A DNA stretch of 16,246 bases, taken from the NCBI GenBank assembly GCA_028565635.1, contig JAOXYB010024313.1, forward strand, positions 1 through 16,246, given 5' to 3'. Positions 9,101 through 16,246 of the stretch are shown in pieces. Made by a program: the position numbers and the translations under genes. Within the stretch, counting starts at the first letter, position 1. Each line of letters opens with the position of its first letter. This DNA comes from Phoronis ovalis (taxonomy: Eukaryota; Phoronida; Phoronidae). The notes under the pieces are model-generated. The model saw only the letters and a list, made by a program, of their open reading frames with translations, did no database searches and was not told the DNA's origin.

Positions 9101-12100
9101 TACTGATAGTTACAGGAATATGACCCATAAACATATTATGGGATATAAATGGATTAGCACCTATTGCAAATCAGCTAAGTTTATCGTTAAAGTTGACGAT
9201 GATGTATTTGTGGATGTGTTTCATGTTGTTAAGTTTTTACAAACAAGTTTCAAAAATAAGACAGCATCTAATTTCTTATACTGCAGTGTATTTCCTGGAC
9301 ATAAACCCAAAAGAGTGTTGGACAGCAAATGGCATGTGACATTACAAGAATATGCAAGTAATTTATATCCTGATTATTGTGAGGGTTACGCATACATAAT
9401 CACCCCCGACGTTATTCACAAACTGTACGAAGCATCACTTCATATGCCCTTTTTCTGGATAGATGATGTTTATGTGCTTGGAATATTACGAAAACAAATT
9501 AACGTAGATTTAATTAATTTCGAAGAACCGAACCATTCTTCTCAAATGTATTGGAACTTTGCATCAAGAAGACTAACTCGAGTTATATTCCTGCAAGTTA
9601 CATACCCGCATCTCAAAACACATTGGCACAGCATATGGAATAAGGCTGTTGAGTTATCAGCAGAATATAAGGGTGAATGATTACTTAGTGCTCAGAATTT
9701 AATAGTCATGTCACAAATTATTAAAATATAATACATTGTTTCACTATAATTTAATTAATATTGTTTTAATAATAACCTTCTAAGCCTTTCCAACCTTAAT
9801 CAACAACACTAGATTAGCACTAAAATTATGAATGTAATAAATTCTAATTACAGTATTCAATACAACCCAGCTTATACACATACAGACATTTTCTGTAATG
9901 GTTTCTTCAACTTATATTAACAGTGCCTGGAAATAGTCTATCCCTAATAACTCTCTCTTGTTTTCATGTTTGTCTAATATTAAGTTATACGTTTGCATTG
10001 CACATAGTTTACTAAAAACGTAATGTGTCACCTGTAAAATAAATAGAACTATTTGTCCCTAAGCACCCAGACAAATATGATTTGGAATAAAACAATTTTT
10101 GTAGGCTATGTATTAAAAAAAAAGAGTGCTGGTTATATCTTCAAAAACTGAAAGTACATTTTGACACTGTGCCTTAAATTAACTTGTTAGTTCTAAAATA
10201 AAGCTAAATACAGGTTCCAAATCTAAATTGATAATCATTTTATCCGATTTCCAAAATATATATTATACGCTACAAACTTTTTTGCTTCATTTATTGAATC
10301 AGAAATTCCAAAATTTTAGCCAGTGCATACTGTCAATCTTTTATTCTGATCGTGATATTAAAATATTTTTGCTAGACACTGCAAACGTGCTACCCAATGA
10401 CAGTACTAGCAAAATTATTTGACATTATCAAATGATGAAAATTCAGTTCTTCAAACTAGTTTCATGTATTCTGCTTTGTATTAAGTTCTCAAAGTAGAGG
10501 AATACTTACCAGGATGCAGTAATCTCGTTTCCAAAGCATGTCTTAACGATTGAATAGTACATGTCCTCAAATCAGTCTTATCTAGACAAGATTTCAAATC
10601 AAGCATTGTGGGTTCAGATTCGGGGAATTCAATAATTATGTTGAACAATTCACCAATGCGTACATTAGCATAGGTTTCATGAAGGTAATATTGTAATCTT
10701 TCTCTGTAAGCTGTCACACAAGTCGAAGTTGAAGGCGTAGAGGTCACAAGGTCAACATTAAGGTCACCATTGGAATATACTAACAACAACCATTTGAGCA
10801 CTGTGTCCTCAAGCCACTGAAAGATTTAACAAATTCAAAGTATTTAAATAACTTATTTTTGTCTCGTGTTTTAGGAGGTTTTAAAGTATCTAGTGTAATC
10901 AGACTTGTGATAACAACATAACTTCTAGTGTTTGGTACTTTTCAACAAAAATAGCATATTACGATTAGCTAATTCTAATACTAGGAACTCTGTGAACTTA
11001 CAAAACATAAAGTTTTTTTCTGGCCAACCTATCCGCCATTCACATAGTACTTAGCAATCACTTCTAAAATACAACAGTCTAGAGTAGAGTCTAGAGCCCT
11101 AGAAACATCTTTGTTTAAGTACCTGTTGTAATGCTTCAAGGTATGATACTTCAAAGTTTCCCTGGCAGGTATGCTCGATATGTAATTTTATTCTTTGATG
11201 AATGAGAGAAGTCACTGGATCTGATGACAAGCGATCCAGTAGACCAAGTTCTCGTCTAAAATTAGAGCTTAATGATTATCCAGTACAAGCTACAGACACA
11301 GCAGTAAGGTTATTACAATCTCTGCTATAAAAAACAATTATGAATTACTTAACAGTATAATCACATAGGAAAATCTGTTGCTAAAGTAGTAAATTACTCA
11401 GTACGGTAAGTCCCAAATACTACTACTGTTATAAACTGCATTTCAGTAGAACAAACTCAATAGAATTGCTGTTACAGGCTATGTACAGAAAGTCTAAACA
11501 TTTCAGCATGATAGTCAAAATAGTCCTATTTCAAATAAATGCAAACATTACTTGTCGATTTTTAAACCAGCAAATAAACAGTAATCTTAGGTGTAAGAAC
11601 TACTATTGACACTTACAGATATTTATTAATTTGATTAAATTTATCAACAACTTCTTGGCATTTGCATAACTTTTTTTTTTCACAGCAGCCGCGACAGGTA
11701 TCAACTTTGTCATCATCTTCTTCATCTATTTATAAAATTAACAATTTGGTAAATAATGTGATAAACCAATTCTTTTGACATTAAAGATAATATAGTTAAG
11801 GATTTTAATTGCAAGGAAGTCTAATGGCAAATTTCTTTGGTGTCCAACTATCTCCATATTATTTGCATGCATATATATAAATTCTTTGCAGCCACATTAA
11901 CGCCAACATGGTGTAACATGAATTTTTGTACATCATAGATATCAGCCAAGATTTCAGAATAAACTATTAAGTTCACCATTATGACAAATGCTGTTACCAC
12001 AAACAAGCTAGTCTGAACTTTGTTACTATTTTATATTAGGTTGGTAGAAATTATAGACATTTTGTGTTTTTCGAGCAATTTCTATTAAAAACAATGGTGG

Positions 12101-12790
12101 AGGACTAGCAATAAAACAGGAGTGTCCCTGTCATGACGGGAAGCTTAAATGCTACAAAAACTGACACAACAGTCACCAAATTTCAAATCTAAATCATAAA
12201 CTTAATCATATTAAAAGCTTTCAGTCTTGTTTAAAACAAGAACATCATCAATCCTTCTTGTAACAAGCCGATTCAGTTTTGATTACATTTTCATTTGAAT
12301 TACTTTTCAATGAAACCATTTGATATATCATATGAACATTCACACTGATGTTCACACAATCATTTTATGAGTAATTACCTAAATCCTTAGTTTGGACGTG
12401 GTGTACTCTAAACGCCATAGAGTAAAATTTATAGACAACATCTTGAAAAGTTTTTGGTGTCCTCTGAAATAATATTGCTTTGAAGAGCAAAAACGATTTA
12501 GTACTGCTCTTCACCAACTTGTCTTGTTCTAGTTCCAAATGTTCAAGTTTATCAATAATTGGAAAATATAATGATAACCGATGATACAAATCAGTAATAG
12601 CATTGAAAAATAAATCAAATGCCTCTGCTTCCTCCGTGCACTTTGTATTAAAGCATTTCCAAAGACTTTTGTTGATGTTCTGTGATAAATCCTGCTGCAG
12701 TGATTGTAAAAACCAGTCCCCTATAATATCAGACAATCCATGCTGGTGTAGAACCGTGATTGATTCATTGAGTGACTTGATAGAAAATTC
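2910..12790 (-). CDS. ANAPC2: Anaphase-promoting complex subunit 2 (cullin-like), 11 exons, 5' end outside the window
   Basis: APC2 is the cullin-like scaffold of the APC/C, the nuclear and cytoplasmic E3 ubiquitin ligase that drives mitotic exit. With the RING subunit APC11 it forms the catalytic module. Exons, in order of transcription: 12790-12379, 11725-11617, 11255-11123, 10816-10510, 6676-6559, 6331-6156, 5838-5543, 5243-5114, 4405-4277, 3938-3706, 3113-2910. All ten introns are GT-AG, every phase joins correctly, and the sum is 2247 nt (748 codons plus TAG). Compared from memory with human ANAPC2 (822 residues), the match begins near human residue 53 and runs to the C-terminal VYRLPK. 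Visible parts are the N-terminal helical repeats, a Cys cluster (148-160), an acidic linker, the cullin homology region (from about 419) and the C-terminal winged-helix domain (682-748). The missing first exon must lie beyond the LINE, outside the window. Confidence 0.97.
3107..3306. repeat. 100-bp tandem duplication including a splice acceptor
   Basis: 3107-3206 and 3207-3306 are two diverged copies: both begin AGAACACCTACA and continue through GAGAAAGGTAAACAGT, ATTTAATGTTAGTC and TTTGTCTAAG. On the minus strand the unit contains the polypyrimidine tract, the AG and the first bases of the last ANAPC2 exon, so the intron has a second, decoy acceptor 100 bp before the real one. Confidence 0.85.
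3706..3938 (-). CDS. ANAPC2: ANAPC2 exon: winged-helix-like segment and acidic linker
   Basis: 77 codons after a split codon. It begins KWSIEELGSELQMPVSALRR, with FWLGKGLLKEESPDTF next, and ends in an acidic linker (VVDEEEAESAMASS...REEELQ) that mirrors human DSDDESDSGMASQ...KEEEL. The donor is TTACAG|GTAGTC. Confidence 0.96.
4277..4405 (-). CDS. ANAPC2: ANAPC2 exon: cullin homology region, distal part
   Basis: It encodes NRTLNWKPHLGLMDLEIEL and SPVHAAIIMQFQDK, aligning with human RTLSWKHTLGLVTMDVEL and TPVQAVILLYFQDQ. The acceptor is ATTTTAG, the donor ATAAAG|GTATGT. Confidence 0.96.
5114..5243 (-). CDS. ANAPC2: ANAPC2 exon: cullin homology region, central part
   Basis: 43 codons plus one base, EMSVNAMILSAQFWPQF and onwards, aligning with human VYAVILSSEFWPPFK. 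The acceptor is TATTGCAG, the donor CTGAAAG|GTATTT. Confidence 0.95.
5543..5838 (-). CDS. ANAPC2: ANAPC2 exon: start of the cullin homology region
   Basis: 98 codons after a split codon. Hallmarks are RRSSDIISMLVNIYGSKELF, EYRNLLADRIL and CEVMLKDVADSKRIN, nearly the same as human, and typical of the cullin core that packs against the RING subunit APC11. The exon ends in a divergent charged stretch (NNEVEVDSE), which is also variable in other animals. Confidence 0.97.
6156..6331 (-). CDS. ANAPC2: ANAPC2 exon: acidic linker before the cullin domain
   Basis: It encodes SRDDTVRCIVSSLTEGDG, then an Asp/Glu-rich stretch (QSDDDDENWEQW) and the family signature PDPVDADP. The donor is CCGA|GTAAGA. 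The acidic linker of this region is disordered in known APC2 structures. Confidence 0.95.
6559..6676 (-). CDS. ANAPC2: ANAPC2 exon: VNTADI...CEPVRKYL
   Basis: This exon is not visible as a simple ATG-stop frame; it was found by extending the family alignment. The acceptor is TTTGTAG before GTGTGAAC, the donor TTTAAG|GTGAGC. It encodes VNTADILTAYISAIRALRVL and then ELVCEPVRKYLR, matching human VNTCDI...CEPIRRYLR. The split codons GGT and AGA complete correctly with both neighbours. Confidence 0.96.
7013..7090. repeat. Short tandem repeat with about 31-bp period
   Basis: ATCAGGACAATAAAGT occurs at 7040-7055 and again at 7071-7086, followed in each case by a similar CAAT-rich spacer. A more diverged copy (ATCCGGGACAATTAATC) precedes them. 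It lies in the large ANAPC2 intron. Confidence 0.7.
7541..7602. repeat. Imperfect palindrome, possible small inverted-repeat element
   Basis: The left arm (7541-7570) begins ACTTGCTATAACCTGG. The reverse complement of the right arm (7571-7602) begins ACTTGTTAGTTATAGCTGG and continues GACTACTATAACT against TACTAATATAACT. The two arms pair with a 2-3 bp bulge and almost no loop. A similar, weaker pair of arms follows at about 7651-7712. Confidence 0.6.
8083..8424. mobile_element. MITE-like element with about 40-bp inverted ends
   Basis: The left end reads GCCCGGGGGGCAGTCAATAT and continues GAAAGTGGGTACCCATGTTC. The reverse complement of the right end (8383-8422) reads the same with a few changes (GAGTACGCACGTTCC). 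Short similar flanks (TTTTTTG on the left, TTTTTG on the right) could be a target-site duplication. Inside, at 8143-8280, a degenerate 33-38 bp motif (CACCCCTAAGGAAGTG-like, then an A/T-rich tail) is repeated about four times. It encodes no transposase, so it would be non-autonomous. The 66-codon open frame inside it is not taken as a gene. Confidence 0.8.
8433..8488. repeat. Strong palindrome: 25-bp stem, 6-base loop
   Basis: The left arm 8433-8457 and the reverse complement of 8464-8488 agree at 22 of 25 positions (the shared core is GACTAATATA). It sits between the MITE-like element and the glycosyltransferase start, about 90 bp before the ATG. If transcribed it would fold into a hairpin. 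It shares a CTGGGACTA.TATA motif with the palindrome at 7541-7602. Confidence 0.8.
8562..8579 (+). other. Probable 3' splice site of a 5' UTR intron of the glycosyltransferase gene
   Basis: TTTATCTTCATTTCTAG ends exactly at the base before the ATG at 8580: a pyrimidine-rich tract and an AG. Many single-coding-exon GT31 genes of animals have an untranslated first exon. I could not identify the matching donor upstream. Confidence 0.45.
8580..9680 (+). CDS. GT31-family beta-1,3-glycosyltransferase (galactosyl- or N-acetylglucosaminyltransferase), single coding exon
   Basis: This is a 366-residue type II membrane protein expected in the Golgi. It would transfer Gal or GlcNAc from a UDP-sugar in beta-1,3 linkage to glycoproteins or glycolipids. 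There is a short cytoplasmic tail, a membrane segment at 10-28, a stem region, then family motifs in order: RDVIRKTW (123-130), VFMLGK (144-149), DFTDSYRNMTHK (173-184), VKVDDDVFV with the metal-binding DDD (206-208), YPDYCEGYAYIIT (263-275) and WIDDVYVLGIL (293-303). The last motif is usually EDVYVG; here Glu is replaced by Asp. Possible N-glycosylation sites include N73, N78, N180, N226. The length is normal for the family. Start choice: M1 gives a proper signal anchor, and a TAG lies directly before it. TTCATTTCTAG before the ATG is a good 3' splice site, so a 5' UTR exon upstream is likely. The acceptor sugar specificity cannot be told. Confidence 0.94.
   Translation: MLLSVKKASNVFITLLLITNITFIGHLWTMKGKRIHKMAENKGIKQETFQRVTTIDIELFTKKQEIKELLKENHTPPNFTVIAKSVISPHNFRYIINNPNICTRNKVTVLIFVHTATFDFEERDVIRKTWASVKEYRGYNIETVFMLGKTSDRRLQSDIQDENDKFHDIIQEDFTDSYRNMTHKHIMGYKWISTYCKSAKFIVKVDDDVFVDVFHVVKFLQTSFKNKTASNFLYCSVFPGHKPKRVLDSKWHVTLQEYASNLYPDYCEGYAYIITPDVIHKLYEASLHMPFFWIDDVYVLGILRKQINVDLINFEEPNHSSQMYWNFASRRLTRVIFLQVTYPHLKTHWHSIWNKAVELSAEYKGE
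9836..9841 (+). terminator. Candidate polyadenylation signal of the glycosyltransferase gene
   Basis: AATAAA lies 156 bases after the stop codon. Further AATAAA copies occur at 10038-10043 and 10197-10202, so the true 3' end is uncertain. Confidence 0.4.
9845..10509. other. Rest of the large ANAPC2 intron
   Basis: AT-rich, with scattered plus-strand AATAAA hexamers and no recognisable gene. The 64-codon open frame at 10228-10422 has no recognisable motif and low-complexity composition, and is not called. Confidence 0.5.
10510..10816 (-). CDS. ANAPC2: ANAPC2 exon: helical repeats up to the LLHPG motif
   Basis: 102 codons plus one base. It starts WLEDTVLKWL and contains RIGELFNII, FPESEPTMLDLKSCLDKTD and ALETRLLHPG, the last two almost identical to human. 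The donor is CATCCTG|GTAAGT; the next exon lies 3.8 kb away, across the nested glycosyltransferase gene. Confidence 0.97.
11123..11255 (-). CDS. ANAPC2: ANAPC2 exon: helical repeat region
   Basis: 44 codons after one split-codon base. It begins RELGLLDRLSS, matching human HRLNLLERVSA, and ends FEVSYLEALQQ. The acceptor is ATTTTAG, the donor CAACAG|GTACTT. Confidence 0.93.
11617..11725 (-). CDS. ANAPC2: ANAPC2 exon: cysteine cluster
   Basis: 35 full codons with split codons at both ends (GAT from the previous exon, CTA into the next). It encodes an acidic start and then CRGCCEKKKLCKC, which lines up with human CAGCSSDKQQCWC, so the C-x2-C...C-x-C pattern is conserved. The approximately 20 residues that precede this motif in the human protein are largely absent here. 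Confidence 0.93.
11730..12370. other. ANAPC2 intron, nothing further recognised
   Basis: This 653-bp GT-AG intron is AT-rich, with no open frames of note, no repeats seen by eye and no RNA gene motif. Confidence 0.5.
12379..12790 (-). CDS. ANAPC2: ANAPC2 exon: N-terminal helical region
   Basis: 137 codons plus one base. The acceptor is CCATTGCAG before GAATTTTCT; the donor is GATTTAG|GTAATT. Landmarks shared with the animal family are VLHQHGL, the LQQDL and NINKSLW stretch and TPKTFQDV (human TPRTFQEM). The exon begins in phase 0. The intron before it is occupied by the antisense LINE. Confidence 0.93.
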
Positions 12791-12878
12791 CTGCAATGGA
12801 ATCAATAAAAATATATATTGCGGTTATCGGCAAATAAAACCAATCAGCAAACACAATACAAAATCGAACGTTCCAGGC

Positions 12879-13686
12879 ATGAAGCATGAAATCCAAGCAT
12901 CACAAAAAGAGATAGAATTAAGCAAAAAATGTCGTTCTTGCGAAAAGGTGGTTAAAGAAACAGATTATGGAATACAGTGTGAAGTTTGTCAAGACTGGTT
13001 TTATAGTAAGTGTGGAGATCTTGATGAGGAAACAACATATGAGTGCCTCCGCAAAAAAGGTCAACATTCACTGGTATTGTAAAGTATGTGAAAAAGGCAT
13101 CATACCAATTCTTACTTCTATCACCGACGGCAAAATCAGGACGAGTAAACTTGAGGAAAAAGTGAGTGATCAAGATGCAAGAATTCAGAAAATTGAAAAA
13201 CGAGATTCAAAGAATGTGAAGGAAACCATTGATGAAGAAATGGAGAAAGAGAGGCGTAAGCTCAACATTGTAATTGATAATACTGAAGAGACAACTGAAG
13301 CCCTGGCAATAGATACTGAAGAACACGATAAGAGCAAAGCAGTCCAACTGTGCGAAGTCGGTTTAAATGTAAAAATCAATGCATACAACATCGTACAAGC
13401 AGTAAGACTTGGCAAGAAATTTGATGATAAACCACGTATTCTCAAGGTATCATTGTCGGACCAAGTGTCTAGGAGAAAGATTTTACAAAATTCGAAGAAA
13501 CTAGCTAACACGCAGGATTATGAAAATTGTTACATCTCACCAGACTTAACTAAAAAACAGAGGGAAGTAGGCATGGTGCTAAGAAAAGAACTAAAGAGAA
13601 GGATGGAAGAAGAACAAGGACTGATGATAAAATATGGGAAGATAGTGAGAAGAGATATCCCCATGGACCCAAACGGGTCAGCATAG
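12879..13686 (+). pseudogene. LINE ORF1: PHD-like finger plus nucleic-acid chaperone-type domain, one frameshift
   Basis: It starts at ATG 12879. A PHD-like Cys pattern runs C-x2-C, C-x2-C, then WFYSKC, then HWYCKVC; the usual His of the WFH..C position is replaced. The frame breaks in an A6 run at 13053-13058, and the finger's last cysteines continue in the next frame. A coiled-coil stretch (about 13140-13260) follows. Then come VQAVRLGKK, RILKVSLSDQ and ISPDLTKKQRE, typical of ORF1 proteins of CR1/L2-like elements, which bind element RNA. It stops at 13686. A single one-base slip separates it from an intact frame. Confidence 0.8.
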
Positions 13687-13762
13687 AGGAAGAGAATCAA
13701 GAGTCGCATATACATGCAAATAGTTCAAATGTAAATATGTTATCAAATTTCAAAGAAACAAA

Positions 13763-14896
13763 TTGACAACAATTGAATCGTTAAAATGTTTCTATACGAA
13801 TGCACGTAGTATCATGAACAAGAGGGATTCGCTTGAACTATACATTTGTGATATGAAACCTGACATTATTGGAATAACAGAGGCATGGATTCGGGAGGAT
13901 ATTCTTGACAGTGAAGTTGCTATTAAAAATTATGTATGTCATGTTTAGAAATCATAGGACTGATAGAAAGGGAAGAGTACTTTTATATATACATGAGAGA
14001 ATAATAGTTACAGCAAGAGAGGACTTAAATACCAGTGATCCAGTAGCGAGTGTAAGGGGTCAAATTATTGACTCTGATCGAATCCAATATTAATTGGAGT
14101 GTGTTACAGGAGCCCAAGCTCAAGAATTGATAGTGACAAGCTGTCGTGTGAACGTATTGCATCTACAAGTGAAAATAACCAAGCAATAATTATGCGTGAC
14201 TTTAACCATGGTTCAATTGATTGGAATCATATGACACGTAACACTGAAGACGAATATTTTATGGAACTTATAGAAGACTGTTATTTATTTCAACATGTAG
14301 TAGAGCCCACACGAGGTAACAATGTACTAGATTTAGTTGTCAGCACTGAAGAAAATATGATAGACAAAGTAATTGTTAGGGAAGCATTAGCCCCAGATGA
14401 CAGTGAAACTGATAAACCAAGTGAACACAAAATTGTGACATTTGATTTGATAATGAAAGTGAATGTGCCAATTCCAATGAGTAATCGTAAAATGGTAGAT
14501 TATAACCAAGGAGACTTTCATAAAATGAGAGTGATGTTACTAGACTTTCAATGAAGTGTTTTATTTGAAATCCGTGACACAGAGTAATGTTGGGAACTAT
14601 TTATAGAAATATACTCCAAATTAGTTAATGAATGTATACCAATGAAGGGTGTTGCTACTAAGAAAAAACCCTTATGGATGGACCACAATGCATTCAGGAT
14701 AGTGAGAAGTCATAAGGCATTTTTGAAATATTCAAAGTCAGGAGAATATGGAGACTACTTGAAATTGAAGGAACCTCAAAGGAGCACTTCAAAAGAGGTC
14801 AGGAAATGTAAGAGGAAATTTGAAAAAAGATTAACAGACAATGCAAAAAGGACCCAAAAAGATTATACGCATATGTTAGAAGTAAACCAAAGATAG
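13763..14896 (+). pseudogene. LINE ORF2, endonuclease part, broken
   Basis: This is the apurinic-endonuclease-like domain that nicks the target DNA. Seen in order: FYTNARSIMNKRDSLELYI, DIIGITEAWI, a frameshift near 13930, GRVLLYIHE, a further break near 14093, CYRSPSS, IIMRDFNHGSIDW (the family has GDFN, so Gly is changed to Arg), EPTRGNNVLDLVVS, and SEHKIVTFD where SDH is usual. The frame stops at 14554. A linker fragment (14642-14896, KKKPLWMDH...) leads towards the reverse transcriptase. Confidence 0.85.
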
Positions 14897-14899
14897 AGT

Positions 14900-16172
14900 G
14901 GGACCTCTTATTGATGAAAATGACATTGCTATTACCGATGATATACAAACTGCACAGAAACTAAATATCTATTTTTCTAGTGTGTTTACAAATTACAAGA
15001 GGGGAAGACATGTGGTCCCGACTCTGTTCATCCTAGAGTTGTAAAGGAAATAAAAGATCTGCTCTGTATTCCATTAGCAATAATCTACAAGTCACTAAAA
15101 TCAGGAGTAGTCCCGTCAGATTGGAAAGATGCAAATGTAGCACCACTGTTCAAGAAAGGACCTAGGAACTCAGCAGCAAATTATCGTCCTGTCAGCCTTA
15201 CGTCAATTGTGTGCAAAGTCATGGAATCATGAGGGACGAAAGTGTCGAGCATTTGAAGTATAATAATCTACTGTCAGAGACACATCATGGATTTACATCT
15301 GGGAAGTCAACAGTGACAAACTTGATAGAATTTTTCGATGAGGTCACAAACCTTTCGCCAAAGCATTTGATAAAGTACCGCATGTAAGACTGGCTGATAG
15401 GCTTCATGCACATGGAATCTCTGGACAGTTTCTTCAGTGGATCAAGAGTTGGTTAGAAGCTAGAAGGCAACGTAGTAGTGGTCAATGGCAGTAAATCTGA
15501 GTTGTCGAAAGTAAAAAGTGGAGTGCCCCAGCAAAGTGTATTAGGACCAGTACTTTTCTTAATTTTCATAAATGACGTAGTGAGTGTGTTGGGGAAATTT
15601 GCAGATGATACTAAACTGTGTAGGGTTGTAAGCACGATACAGGATGCAGAGCTATTACAAAGTGACTTACAAACACTGTTTCAATGGTCCCTGGATTAGC
15701 AATGCTCTTTAATTTGTCAAAGTGCAAAGTAATCCATGTAGGCAACAAAAATCAAGAATTTCAATATAGTACGGGAGGCACCGTGTTAGAAAGTGTAAAA
15801 GAAGAGGAAGACTTGGGAGTAATCATACATTAATCACTGATATCAAGTCGACATTGTGAAGAGGCAGCAAAGAAACTAATAGAATCCTTGGTATGATTAA
15901 AAGAAATTTTGAATACAGAAGCAAATGCAAGGATGTGATTTTGAAACTGTATAAACATTTAGTCCGGCCACATTTAGAATATGCAGTGCAGTTTTGGAAT
16001 CCCCATCTCAGAAAAGATATTGACAGACTGGAGAGAGTACAGATAAGAGCTACTAAAATGATACCAGAAATCAGAAATAAAACTTATGAAGAAAGATTGT
16101 CAACTCTTCGCTTGACTACATTAGAAACTCGCAGGATACGAGAAGACTTGATTGAAACATTCAAAATGATTA
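14900..16172 (+). pseudogene. LINE ORF2, reverse transcriptase and C-terminal part, broken with internal deletion
   Basis: Fragments in several frames: an N-terminal RT segment (IAITDDIQTAQKLN, 14920-15000), then a deletion, DWKDANVAPLFKKG and NYRPVSLTS (about 15120-15220), a stop, HHGFTSGKSTVTNLIEF, a second deletion near 15345, FAKAFDKVPH, a stop near 15490, SGVPQQSVLGPVLFLIFIND and FADDTKL (motif C) up to 15699. The C-terminal part continues in shifted frames (LFNLSKCKVIHVGN, EEDLGVIIH, LVRPHLEYAVQFWNP) to about 16170. The deletion removes the YLD part of RT motif A, so polymerase activity is lost. Confidence 0.85.
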
Positions 16173-16191
16173 GGGACTGGTCAGAAATTAC

Positions 16192-16246
16192 CACAGGGGG
16201 GGTTGGTGCAAACAGGGGGGGTCACGAATTTTTGTGCAAGGCAAAA
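16192..16246. repeat. G-rich repeat, cut by the window edge
   Basis: Two G7 runs (after CCACA and after GCAAACA) are each followed by a segment containing GTGCAA (GGTGCAAAC and TTTTTGTGCAAGG). This looks like the start of a tandem or dispersed G-rich repeat fused to the truncated 3' end of the LINE. Too little is visible to name it. Confidence 0.4.

Larger units (their letters stand above)
12820..16172 (+). mobile_element. Decayed CR1/Jockey-superfamily LINE retrotransposon, antisense in an ANAPC2 intron
   Basis: A non-LTR element in plus orientation. In order it has ORF1 with a PHD-like zinc finger and an RNA-binding-like domain, ORF2 with an apurinic-type endonuclease, then reverse transcriptase and the C-terminal domain. 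Recognition is by conserved strings: CFYTNARSIMNKRDSL, CYRSPSS, RDFNHGSIDW, EPTRGNNVLDL, NYRPVSLTSIVCKVMES, KAFDKVPH, SGVPQQSVLGPVLF and FADDTKL. Several frameshifts, stops and at least one internal deletion make it inactive. The 5' boundary is not exact: ORF1 starts at 12879, and the host ANAPC2 exon ends at 12790. The 3' boundary (about 16172) is where LINE similarity stops and a G-rich repeat begins. Confidence 0.9.

Noticed and set aside
12603-13082. 159-codon plus-strand open frame
   Set aside because: Its first half is antisense to a certain ANAPC2 exon; only the part from 12879 belongs to the LINE ORF1.
13185-13715. Minus-strand open frames of 108 and 61 codons
   Set aside because: They are shadows of the LINE ORF1 on the opposite strand; the plus frame has the recognisable domains.

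Overview
The window looks like nuclear DNA of an invertebrate animal. It is AT-rich, its genes are split by short GT-AG introns, and it carries a decayed CR1/Jockey-type LINE and a MITE-like element. The main protein is clearly the animal form of anaphase-promoting complex subunit 2. I cannot name the species or settle the phylum from the sequence alone.

Layout. Positions 1-260: a probable 5' end of an unidentified minus-strand gene running off the left edge (TATA box, untranslated first exon, short intron, possible ATG at 8-6), with a perfect CRE palindrome upstream. Positions about 730-2100: AT-rich, no recognisable gene. Positions 2125-2520: a 39-bp minisatellite of ten copies. Positions 2910-12790: eleven exons of ANAPC2 (APC2) on the minus strand. 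All splice sites are GT-AG, all phases fit, and together they give 748 codons plus the stop; only the N-terminus lies outside the window. The largest ANAPC2 intron (6677-10509) contains an uninterrupted plus-strand gene of 366 codons for a GT31-family beta-1,3-glycosyltransferase. The same intron holds a MITE-like element with about 40-bp inverted ends, a strong 25-bp-stem palindrome, two weaker palindromes and a short tandem repeat. From about 12.8 kb to 16.17 kb there is a plus-strand LINE corpse (ORF1 with a PHD-like finger; ORF2 with endonuclease and reverse transcriptase), lying antisense in the next ANAPC2 intron. It gives way to a G-rich repeat at the right edge.

How the genes relate. 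ANAPC2 is a housekeeping cell-cycle ubiquitin ligase subunit. The glycosyltransferase is a secretory-pathway enzyme with no functional link to it, so the arrangement is a nested, opposite-strand gene inside a host intron. The LINE and the repeats are passengers. The notable architectural points are a 100-bp tandem duplication that copies the last ANAPC2 splice acceptor and creates a decoy one, the LINE lying within about 90 bp of an ANAPC2 acceptor, and a three-unit higher-order pattern in the minisatellite. I did not find evidence of a wholly new multi-gene system.
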